Positions 1 to 4,527 of a stretch of 23,406 bases of DNA are shown here, in pieces. Source of the DNA: a virus. The translations under genes were made by a program, and so were the position numbers. The notes under the pieces are model-generated. The model searched no databases, was not told the DNA's origin, and was given only the letters and a program-made list of their open reading frames with translations. Location: positions 1 through 23,406 of IMG/VR virus record IMGVR_UViG_3300025122_000167. The stretch is one strand, 5' to 3'. Numbering within the stretch: position 1 is the first letter of the stretch; each line of letters begins with the position of its first letter.

Positions 1-86
1 TCATTAGCAAGGATATCACCTTCATCATTAACAACTTCAAAATCCACAATTATTTTTTCTTTTACTCTTTTTTGTTTATTCAACAC
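1..86 (-). CDS. Partial hypothetical protein, 5' end only
   Basis: An open frame runs leftward off the window edge, so only about 28 residues are visible (N-K-Q-K-R-V-K-E-K-I-I-V-D-F-E...). There is no ATG. Candidate starts are GTG at 84-86 or the adjacent TTG at 81-83, directly behind a strong purine stretch (GGAAGGTGGGTGA on the minus strand). The leader closely resembles that of the next gene upstream (131-382), which supports real translation here. Function unknown. Confidence 0.4.
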   Translation of the reverse strand, partial: MLNKQKRVKEKIIVDFEVVNDEGDILAN

Positions 87-130
87 TCACCCACCTTCCT
101 TTTCTTTTAAACTTGTAATTACCATTTACA

Positions 131-382
131 TCAAGAACTCCACATATACCACGAATCTTCATCAGCGAATCTTTCTTGATACGCTAAAACCAACTCTCCG
201 TTTGCTAGGTTATCGTACCCAATAAACCCAAATTCCAGAATATCTGCAATGTCATATTGCTCGTAGGTTAAATCATCATTGGTAAGCATATTTACTATTT
301 CCCTTTTTTCCCTTTCCGTCAAACTAACTTTGTTGCTTTCCACCTTCTTAATCATAATTTTCATATGCATTTCCTTTTCCAT
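131..382 (-). CDS. Hypothetical acidic 83-aa protein
   Basis: The product is a soluble, acidic 83-residue protein with no motif I recognise. Its N-terminal half is charged and lysine/glutamate rich; the C-terminal half ends in an aromatic W-Y-M-W tail. The ATG at 382 follows an excellent ribosome binding site (GGAAGGGGGTGA, 4-5 nt before the start). It is a member of the leftward operon of small early genes. The upstream sequence shares a leader of about 30 nt with the partial gene at 1-86. Confidence 0.65.
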   Translation of the reverse strand: MEKEMHMKIMIKKVESNKVSLTEREKREIVNMLTNDDLTYEQYDIADILEFGFIGYDNLANGELVLAYQERFADEDSWYMWSS

Positions 383-493
383 TATTTATTCACCCCCTTC
401 CCTTTCTTTTAAACTTTGTTATATTCATTTAATATATAATCACTACCCTCTAAATCTACCAACCATTCTTATTTCAAATCAAATAAATAAAAA

Positions 494-721
494 TTAAAAT
501 TTAAGCAATCTATACATTAATTCTCCATCTTTTGTTTCATAATGTTTACGGCTTACAAATTTCCATTTATATTGTCCAATTTTGTGCTTGTACTCATTAA
601 GATTGAAATAATATGTACCACAGGAATAGTGTCCATCATCAATACTTCGCAAATATTGTCCATCATTTGATTCTTTCTCAAGTTCACCATAACCATTACT
701 CTCACAAATTGCATGACTCAT
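494..721 (-). CDS. Hypothetical 75-aa protein
   Basis: A short, aromatic-rich protein with many Tyr, His and Lys residues (for example H-Y-S-C-G-T-Y-Y-F). The ATG at 721 has an AAAGGAG site about 7 nt upstream on the minus strand. No domain is recognised; there is no signal peptide or membrane segment. It lies 20 nt downstream of the 742-1068 gene in the same leftward operon. It may be a host-takeover protein, but that rests only on its position. Confidence 0.6.
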   Translation of the reverse strand: MSHAICESNGYGELEKESNDGQYLRSIDDGHYSCGTYYFNLNEYKHKIGQYKWKFVSRKHYETKDGELMYRLLKF

Positions 722-741
722 TTTTTTTCTCCTTTTTCTAT

Positions 742-1068
742 TTATAAAATATGACCTATATTATAATTTTCATATTTGTCTAGTGTTATGTTTTCAAAAT
801 CTAAATTTATTAATTCTAAAAACATAGCTTTTGCAAGGCTTTTGTGTTTTAATTCAATCTCTGTAAAATAATGATTCATTTCACATTTTGCATTTTCTTT
901 TTCGTATTGATGTATTATTATTGAATTTTCACTTAATGCAATTATAATACATTCATCATTATTTTTAAAAAAAGAGTGCATTTCATTTTTTGCGTTATCT
1001 TTAAAAATAATTTTATGTTTTACTTTTAAAGATTTTAATTCATTTACTGTATCAATTATTTTATTCAT
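742..1068 (-). CDS. Hypothetical 108-aa protein
   Basis: A lysine, asparagine and isoleucine rich soluble protein of 108 residues. An amphipathic helical N-terminus is followed by alternating hydrophobic stretches (C-I-I-I-A-L..S-I-I-I-H) that look like beta strands. No catalytic motif is visible. The ATG at 1068 follows AAAGGAG with normal spacing. It belongs to the leftward small-gene operon. I do not recognise the family. Confidence 0.65.
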   Translation of the reverse strand: MNKIIDTVNELKSLKVKHKIIFKDNAKNEMHSFFKNNDECIIIALSENSIIIHQYEKENAKCEMNHYFTEIELKHKSLAKAMFLELINLDFENITLDKYENYNIGHIL

Positions 1069-1115
1069 TTTGTTCTCCTTTACTAAAAAAATTAAAGGTC
1101 TTTCAATGTAAACAT

Positions 1116-1295
1116 TTATTCTGCAACATTCCCCTTCAATATATTAAATTTTAAATTTCTTTCTTCTTCGGTTTTAAACCATTCAATATAAAAGTTCTCC
1201 ACATCATCATCACCAGAAACACCATAAACTAAACCATTGTTATCATCAGTTGGTTTGTGGTCATACCAAAACACCTTATGATATTCAATTTTCAT
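1116..1295 (-). CDS. Hypothetical 59-aa protein
   Basis: A small gene found by reading the gap between its neighbours. It begins M-K-I-E-Y-H-K-V-F-W-Y-D-H-K and ends G-N-V-A-E before TAA at 1116-1118. The ATG at 1293-1295 has a good AAGGAG site 8 nt upstream and starts 15 nt after the stop of the 1311-1580 gene. The product is acidic and aromatic rich, with a D-D-N-N-G and G-D-D-D cluster. Function unknown. Confidence 0.6.
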   Translation of the reverse strand: MKIEYHKVFWYDHKPTDDNNGLVYGVSGDDDVENFYIEWFKTEEERNLKFNILKGNVAE

Positions 1296-1310
1296 AATTT
1301 CATCTCCTTC

Positions 1311-1580
1311 TCAATCAATAACTATTTTATATAAATGTAAATATTTATCAGGAATATAGATTATTTCACCCCCTTCCGTAAGTAACAAATTGCCATGTTC
1401 ATCAAGTAATCTGTCGTGTTCATCTTTCCATTCAGATTGTTCAAGCTGATATGGATATGGAAAAAATGAATTATCCGTCATCTTTTTTAAACAATCTTCC
1501 ATCTCTGGTAATAAACTTTCAAGCTGTTCTTTCATTAATAAATAATTTTTCCTGAAAATTTCTTTCTCATCTTCTACCAT
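1311..1580 (-). CDS. Hypothetical 89-aa protein
   Basis: An acidic protein: helical N-terminal half (E-K-E-I-F-R-K-N-Y-L-L-M-K-E-Q) and a C-terminal part with turn-rich E-H-G-N-L-L-L-T-E-G-G-E-I-I-Y-I-P, probably a beta hairpin. The ATG at 1580 follows GAGGTGGTGGGTA, a strong ribosome binding site. It sits 14 nt downstream of the first SprT-like protease, so the two are probably co-translated. No family recognised. Confidence 0.65.
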   Translation of the reverse strand: MVEDEKEIFRKNYLLMKEQLESLLPEMEDCLKKMTDNSFFPYPYQLEQSEWKDEHDRLLDEHGNLLLTEGGEIIYIPDKYLHLYKIVID

Positions 1581-1594
1581 TACCCACCACCTCT

Positions 1595-2029
1595 CTATAT
1601 GAAAAGATTATTTATATCGTGGAATCGTTTATTTGTAACTTCTACCATGTCTACGGCATATTTCTTACCACTTGCAGAACATTTTAATTCTTTTATATAT
1701 GCTTTGGAATGTTTTGCAGTCAAACCAAATTCTTTTAATATATCAGTTTCATATTCCTTAAAAAATATACCATGTCCATTATGTCGGTATTTATCCCATA
1801 AAATAAAATGCAACACTTCATGTATCATATATGAATAACAATATTCTAATGAAGTGTAAAAAATCCATGTCGGCATTGTTATTTTTCTTGTATCATAATA
1901 TGCACGACCACCTTGCACATCTTTAAATGTAGTTTTAATTGGTTTAATATTAAATTTTTTTATAAGATAATCTTGCACTTCTAATAACTCTTTTACTTCA
2001 TCTTTTATAATGTTTTTTTCCATTTCCAT
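1595..2029 (-). CDS. SprT-like zinc metalloprotease (copy 1)
   Basis: SprT/Spartan-family metallopeptidase-like protein. The zinc motif HEVLH gives the two histidines and catalytic glutamate, and a downstream H-x-G-H-G-x-x-F supplies the third ligand, the usual SprT spacing. The upstream strand K-D-V-Q-G-G-R-A-Y-Y-D-T-R-K-I-T-M-P matches the SprT core. The frame extends to 2143, but that start would overlap the upstream gene (2058-2411) by 86 nt. The ATG at 2029 has GGAG just upstream and starts 28 nt after that gene's stop, giving a 144-residue protein. Known family members (human Spartan) cleave DNA-protein crosslinks; bacterial SprT is poorly characterised. The phage role, possibly degrading host DNA-bound proteins, is inference. 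A paralogue lies at 3434-3922. Confidence 0.8.
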   Translation of the reverse strand: MEMEKNIIKDEVKELLEVQDYLIKKFNIKPIKTTFKDVQGGRAYYDTRKITMPTWIFYTSLEYCYSYMIHEVLHFILWDKYRHNGHGIFFKEYETDILKEFGLTAKHSKAYIKELKCSASGKKYAVDMVEVTNKRFHDINNLFI

Positions 2030-2057
2030 TTTCTCCAGATTTTTTGGTATTATTCTA

Positions 2058-2411
2058 TTAACATCTTTTCCATCTATCAAATTCTTTATGAAATCTTTTT
2101 GGTACTTCAATTCCATTACTAAAATATTTTGGTAATTTACCATCTTCTATATAAGCGTGTGTTCTATTAATAATTCCTTCATAATAATCATGCACATCTC
2201 TAACCAAAACCAAATCAAAATGTCCATCTTGATTATTTTTGTGCAACCATTTACTATCTTCATTTAATCTCTGCCTTGTATCTTCTAATTTTCCCATGTG
2301 ATTATGGTCTAATACATCATACAATCCTTCATCATCTTCTTTTGTACATTCTTCCCAATCCCACTCATAAACAATTTCTTTACTTCCCTCAACCTTACTT
2401 GAAAATTCCAT
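2058..2411 (-). CDS. Hypothetical acidic 117-aa protein
   Basis: An acidic, tryptophan and histidine rich protein (Y-E-W-D-W-E-E near the N-terminus, H-D-Y-Y-E-G in the middle) with no motif I recognise. Two ATGs are possible: 2417 lies only 1 nt behind the GGAG, while 2411 lies 7 nt behind it, so 2411 is preferred. A leftward promoter sits at 2456-2483, making this the first gene of its transcript. It is followed by the SprT-like copy 1. Confidence 0.65.
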   Translation of the reverse strand: MEFSSKVEGSKEIVYEWDWEECTKEDDEGLYDVLDHNHMGKLEDTRQRLNEDSKWLHKNNQDGHFDLVLVRDVHDYYEGIINRTHAYIEDGKLPKYFSNGIEVPKRFHKEFDRWKRC

Positions 2412-2455
2412 TTCCATTCTCCTTTATAAGATGTTTCTATTTCAACTATGCCACC

Positions 2456-2483
2456 ATTATACACTATTTTTTTCAAATTGCAA
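2456..2483 (-). promoter_or_regulatory. Leftward sigma-70/sigma-A promoter
   Basis: On the minus strand TTGCAA (2483-2478) is followed after 16 nt by a perfect TATAAT (2461-2456). The transcript would begin near 2449 and reach the 2411 start after a leader of about 40 nt that carries AAAGGAG. The early leader (AGTTGAAATAGAAAC) resembles the leader of SprT-like copy 2. Confidence 0.6.
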
Positions 2484-2522
2484 GCATAAAATAAAATAAT
2501 TATTACTCACTTTCTTTTCTTT

Positions 2523-2774
2523 TCAATAATCTGAATCATCTGATAAGTGGTCAAAAGAATTTGTTGGCAATAAAAGATAATGCGATAATTCACTATCAGG
2601 ATAAATTGTCTTTGCTTGCTTTAAACTAGAAAAGGTATTTAAATAATTTTTTCTGTCCTGTCCTGCCAATACTGAATTTGTAGGATATGTGTCATATCCA
2701 TATACTGCAAATCTTCCATCATGTTTTTCAAGGATAACCAAATAATCATAATTGTTTGCTTTTTTATTTGTCAT
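2523..2774 (-). CDS. Hypothetical 83-aa protein
   Basis: A small soluble protein whose core reads Y-D-Y-L-V-I-L-E-K-H-D-G-R-F-A-V-Y-G-Y, a beta-strand pattern with a hairpin. Two starts are possible: GTG at 2792 without a good ribosome binding site, or ATG at 2774 with GAGG 12 nt upstream. The ATG is preferred because it lies next to the stop of the previous gene (TGA at 2779-2781). Function unknown. Confidence 0.6.
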   Translation of the reverse strand: MTNKKANNYDYLVILEKHDGRFAVYGYDTYPTNSVLAGQDRKNYLNTFSSLKQAKTIYPDSELSHYLLLPTNSFDHLSDDSDY

Positions 2775-2778
2775 TTTT

Positions 2779-2904
2779 TCATCTGTCCTCACTTTCTTTT
2801 TTTAAATATTCCTGTAAATCTTTAATAAGATATTCAATTTGTAATGTGTCTAAAACTTCAATTATGTCATTTAAAAATGCATACCTACTTTCATCTTGAT
2901 ACAT
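2779..2904 (-). CDS. Hypothetical 41-aa protein
   Basis: A very short gene in the gap between larger ones: M-Y-Q-D-E-S-R-Y-A-F-L-N-D-I-I-E..., ending K-K-E-S-E-D-R. It is predicted to be almost entirely helical. The ATG at 2904 follows AGTGAGGACAAT, with GAGG 5 nt upstream. It starts 18 nt after the preceding gene and runs into the next. Function unknown; the ribosome binding site and tight packing support it. Confidence 0.5.
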   Translation of the reverse strand: MYQDESRYAFLNDIIEVLDTLQIEYLIKDLQEYLKKESEDR

Positions 2905-2922
2905 ATTGTCCTCACTTTCTTT

Positions 2923-3084
2923 TTAGTCTTTCACAAAATTATAATATTTTCTTGGATTGTGGTCAAATTGTAAACTGCCTAATACATTATCCGATTTTCT
3001 TTTAACCACTACAAATGGCGATTGAAAACCTATCACTTCAAAATCTTTTTGCAGTTCTTTAGTATCCCATTCTGTTTTCTCCAT
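2923..3084 (-). CDS. Hypothetical 53-aa protein
   Basis: A short basic protein starting M-E-K-T-E-W-D-T-K-E-L-Q and containing I-G-F-Q-S-P-F-V-V-V-K-R-K-S-D, a probable beta hairpin. It ends Y-Y-N-F-V-K-D. The ATG at 3084 has AAGGAG 5-6 nt upstream. It lies 21 nt downstream of the 3106-3255 gene in the leftward operon. Not recognised. Confidence 0.6.
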   Translation of the reverse strand: MEKTEWDTKELQKDFEVIGFQSPFVVVKRKSDNVLGSLQFDHNPRKYYNFVKD

Positions 3085-3105
3085 TTTCACTCCTTTATAT
3101 AAAGG

Positions 3106-3255
3106 TTATTCATCTAATTCACTTAATCCCATAATCTCAAAACTATCAACTTTATATTCATCTGGTAATTCTACATTCTCTAAATAATTTAATGCTTGTT
3201 CCTCTGTTGTTGCTTTAAAATCATATTCTAATTCTATTCTTATTATTCCTTTCAT
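3106..3255 (-). CDS. Hypothetical acidic 49-aa protein
   Basis: First gene after the leftward promoter at 3364-3392. It starts M-K-G-I-I-R-I-E-L-E-Y-D-F-K and ends S-E-L-D-E. The pattern of strand, helix (T-T-E-E-Q-A-L-N-Y-L) and acidic end suggests a small alpha/beta fold. The ATG at 3255 follows AAAGGAGAGTGAG. Its leader of about 100 nt contains a 15-bp hairpin (3289-3350). Function unknown. Confidence 0.6.
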   Translation of the reverse strand: MKGIIRIELEYDFKATTEEQALNYLENVELPDEYKVDSFEIMGLSELDE

Positions 3256-3288
3256 CTCACTCTCCTTTGATAAAAGTTAAGAAATTTA

Positions 3289-3350
3289 AAAACTAAACTT
3301 CGGATTAACATTCATGGTCATGACTCCACAAAAAACCAAAGCCTAGTTTT
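3289..3350 (-). promoter_or_regulatory. Leader hairpin in leftward transcript
   Basis: In the minus-strand RNA, bases 3350-3336 can pair with 3303-3289 over 15 positions if three G-U pairs are allowed. The 32-nt loop contains the small palindrome GTCATGAC. The 3' arm runs straight into UUUUU. It begins only a few bases after the predicted start of transcription from the 3364-3392 promoter. It could protect the 5' end of the RNA or act as an attenuator. Confidence 0.4.
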
Positions 3351-3363
3351 CAATTATGTTTTC

Positions 3364-3392
3364 ATTCTACCATAACCAACTTCAAAAGTCAA
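3364..3392 (-). promoter_or_regulatory. Leftward sigma-70/sigma-A promoter
   Basis: On the minus strand TTGACT (3392-3387) and TAGAAT (3369-3364) are separated by 17 nt. Immediately upstream, 35 nt (3386-3420) match 3996-4030 at 33 positions, so this promoter and the one for SprT-like copy 2 share one module. Transcription would start near 3357 and serve the small genes from 3255 leftward. Confidence 0.7.
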
Positions 3393-3415
3393 CAACAAAA
3401 TTAAAAAAGTTTTGT

Positions 3416-3432
3416 AGCAAACGCTATGCCAG
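3416..3432 (-). promoter_or_regulatory. Sigma-54-like GG-N10-GC box, minus strand
   Basis: The minus strand reads CTGGCATAGCGTTTGCT, which fits the sigma-54 pattern YTGGCAYRNNNNTTGCW with exact GG-N10-GC spacing. It ends 25 nt upstream of the TTGACT of the leftward promoter at 3364-3392. It may instead be an activator site at a fixed distance from that promoter. Confidence 0.45.
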
Positions 3433-3433
3433 A

Positions 3434-3922
3434 CTATCTTCCTCTTTTGTAATACTCTATTCCATTATCATATGAAGATGTTAGCTGATGAACATATGCT
3501 TTAGCATATTTAGGTTTCAATCCTAGTTCATTTAATAAAGCAGTTTCTTGTAGTTTAAATCCCTCACCATGTCCATCAAATATTTTGTTATCAAATAGTA
3601 TGTAGTGTACTACTTCATGTATCATGTATGCCCATGCATATTCAGTTGAATGGTCAAATATCCATATAGGCATGGTTATCCCTCTTGTCCTATAATTTGC
3701 CCTACCACAGTTGACATCTTTAAATGTTATCCTAATATCATCAAGAAAGAATCTATCTACTAGGTACTGTTGTAAATCCATTAACTCATTTATTTCATCA
3801 TTAAATCTTTCTCTTATTGGTAAGTTCTTCTTCCTCTCATAAGTCTTAAAAGCTCGTTCTTTTATTTCCTTATCTTCTTCTGTATCATGTCTAAAATTTA
3901 ACAACTTATCACTTATCAGCAT
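3434..3922 (-). CDS. SprT-like zinc metalloprotease (copy 2)
   Basis: Paralogue of the protein at 1595-2029. It carries HEVVH as zinc-binding/catalytic motif and D-G-H-G-E-G-F downstream as the third ligand region. The strand K-D-V-N-C-G-R-A-N-Y-R-T-R-G-I-T-M-P aligns with copy 1 almost residue for residue, as does the C-terminal G-L-K-P-K-Y-A-K-A-Y-V. The open frame has a GTG at 3928, but the ATG at 3922 is correctly spaced (7 nt) behind AAGGAG, giving 162 residues. It is the first gene of the leftward arm, driven by the promoter at 3974-4002. The family processes proteins bound or crosslinked to DNA in eukaryotes; its purpose in a phage is unproven. Confidence 0.85.
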   Translation of the reverse strand: MLISDKLLNFRHDTEEDKEIKERAFKTYERKKNLPIRERFNDEINELMDLQQYLVDRFFLDDIRITFKDVNCGRANYRTRGITMPIWIFDHSTEYAWAYMIHEVVHYILFDNKIFDGHGEGFKLQETALLNELGLKPKYAKAYVHQLTSSYDNGIEYYKRGR

Positions 3923-3973
3923 TTTCACACTCCTTTATATAAAAGCTAAAAAGTTTTCATTTCAACTACGCAT

Positions 3974-4002
3974 ACCCTACCACAATCACTCACGAAAGTC
4001 AA
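3974..4002 (-). promoter_or_regulatory. Leftward promoter of SprT-like copy 2
   Basis: On the minus strand TTGACT (4002-3997) is followed after 17 nt by TAGGGT (3979-3974), a weak -10. The upstream 35 nt are nearly identical to those of the 3364-3392 promoter. Transcription near 3967 would give a leader of about 45 nt before the ATG at 3922. Confidence 0.55.
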
Positions 4003-4025
4003 CAACAAAATAAGAAAAGTTTTGT

Positions 4026-4042
4026 AGCAAGTCTTGTACCAT
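4026..4042 (-). promoter_or_regulatory. Sigma-54-like GG-N10-GC box, minus strand
   Basis: The minus strand reads ATGGTACAAGACTTGCT: GG and GC at the sigma-54 spacing, with TTGCT intact but GGTAC in place of GGCAT. As at 3416-3432, it ends 25 nt upstream of a TTGACT -35 element, here at 3997-4002. Confidence 0.4.
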
Positions 4043-4044
4043 TC

Positions 4045-4076
4045 AAAAATAATTCTTGGTTTGGCATGGATTTTGC
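4045..4076 (+). repeat. 32-bp direct repeat, copy A
   Basis: Thirty-two bases identical to 4240-4271. The 3' half is the sigma-54-like box TTGGCATGGATTTTGC; the 5' half is AAAAATAATTC followed by TTGG. Confidence 0.85.
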
Positions 4077-4077
4077 T
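4061..4077 (+). promoter_or_regulatory. Sigma-54-like promoter box 1
   Basis: TTGGCATGGATTTTGCT matches the sigma-54 -24/-12 consensus (TTGGCAC-N5-TTGCW) at all invariant positions, with GG and GC correctly spaced. It ends about 25 nt upstream of the TTGACA at 4102, the same arrangement as the two minus-strand boxes. Confidence 0.5.
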
Positions 4078-4101
4078 ACAAAAATATATTTTATTTTTTT
4101 C

Positions 4102-4130
4102 TTGACAAACAGATGATTTTATGGTAATAT
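4102..4130 (+). promoter_or_regulatory. Rightward sigma-70/sigma-A promoter
   Basis: Perfect TTGACA (4102-4107), 17-nt spacer, TAATAT (4125-4130), preceded by an AT tract like an UP element. No gene begins nearby; the next start is at 4528. The transcript would read through the repeats and palindrome, so it may supply a leader or non-coding RNA or activate an origin. Confidence 0.65.
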
Positions 4131-4152
4131 GATGGGAATGAACAGTTTTTCT

Positions 4153-4169
4153 TTGGCATGGATTTTGCA
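4153..4169 (+). promoter_or_regulatory. Sigma-54-like promoter box 2
   Basis: TTGGCATGGATTTTGCA, identical in its core to boxes 1 and 3. It lies about 22 nt downstream of the -10 at 4125-4130. The following bases form a short dyad, TTTTGC-ATATC-GCAAAA. Confidence 0.45.
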
Positions 4170-4239
4170 TATCGCAAAAATGATACCAGAATGATGTTAT
4201 AAATAAAAAAGATTTTGAAAAAATAATTTAAAAATTAGG

Positions 4240-4271
4240 AAAAATAATTCTTGGTTTGGCATGGATTTTGC
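4240..4271 (+). repeat. 32-bp direct repeat, copy B
   Basis: Identical to 4045-4076. It abuts the 20-bp tandem repeats that begin at 4273. Confidence 0.85.
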
Positions 4272-4272
4272 A
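4256..4272 (+). promoter_or_regulatory. Sigma-54-like promoter box 3
   Basis: TTGGCATGGATTTTGCA, sigma-54-type with exact GG-N10-GC. No sigma-70 promoter follows at 25 nt; instead the tandem repeat starts one base later, so a sigma-54 start point here would fall inside the repeats. Confidence 0.45.
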
Positions 4273-4329
4273 GTAAGTCAAAGTAAATCAATGTAAGTCA
4301 AAGTAAATCAATGTAAGTCAAAGTAAATT
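4273..4329 (+). repeat. Tandem 20-bp repeats (iteron-like)
   Basis: GTAAGTCAAAGTAAATCAAT occurs twice perfectly (4273-4292, 4293-4312) and a third time in part (4313-4329). Each unit is itself two similar 10-mers (GTAAGTCAAA and GTAAATCAAT), so sites recur about once per helical turn on one face of the DNA. This fits cooperative protein binding, as at iteron origins or operators. Confidence 0.9.
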
Positions 4330-4358
4330 GAGTTGAAACTAACCCTAATTGAGATTGA

Positions 4359-4378
4359 GTCGCAATTCAAATTGCGAC
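4359..4378 (+). promoter_or_regulatory. Perfect 9-bp inverted repeat (operator-like)
   Basis: GTCGCAATT-CA-AATTGCGAC has 9-bp arms with a 2-bp centre. It is not followed by a T tract, so it is not a classical terminator. It looks like an operator for a dimeric regulator, about 105 bp upstream of the SNF2 gene promoter. Confidence 0.65.
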
Positions 4379-4404
4379 AAGGAAAAGAATAGGAACACCT
4401 CTAC

Positions 4405-4451
4405 CTAGAATAGTCAAAAATGGTCGGTAATTTTTTGAGTTTTTAGATTTT
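4405..4451 (+). repeat. Dispersed ~47-bp element, copy A
   Basis: This stretch shares most positions with 19520-19565, including the exact core AAAAATGGTCGGT followed by RATTTTT, and both end in TTTTAGATTT. The core contains a dyad, AAAAAT...ATTTTT. It lies 32 bp upstream of the SNF2 gene promoter. Confidence 0.8.
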
Positions 4452-4482
4452 GACAATAGAATAAATTTATTTTATTTTTTTC

Positions 4483-4511
4483 TTGACAAGCAACATGTTT
4501 TATGTTATAAT
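4483..4511 (+). promoter_or_regulatory. Consensus sigma-70/sigma-A promoter of rightward operon
   Basis: Perfect TTGACA (4483-4488), 17-nt spacer and perfect TATAAT (4506-4511). Transcription would begin near 4518, only about 10 nt before the ATG of the SNF2 gene, leaving almost no leader. The AT tract upstream is nearly the same as that before the 4102 promoter. Confidence 0.85.
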
Positions 4512-4527
4512 GCCCAAATAAGAAATT

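Larger units (their letters stand above)
3923..4527. other. Divergent intergenic control region
   Basis: About 600 bp without a convincing gene, separating the leftward and rightward arms. It contains a leftward promoter, two rightward promoters, four of the five sigma-54-like boxes, a 32-bp perfect direct repeat (4045-4076 and 4240-4271), a tandem repeat (4273-4329), a palindrome (4359-4378) and one copy of a dispersed 47-bp element (4405-4451). The density of sites suggests the main early control region, possibly also an origin. Confidence 0.75.

Noticed and set aside
3946-4170. A 74-codon minus-strand frame in the control region
   Set aside because: It runs across promoters, boxes and the direct repeat, has Cys/His-rich random composition and no ribosome binding site.
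4359-4378. Intrinsic terminator
   Set aside because: A perfect palindrome but with a 2-nt centre and no following T tract on either strand, so an operator is more likely.
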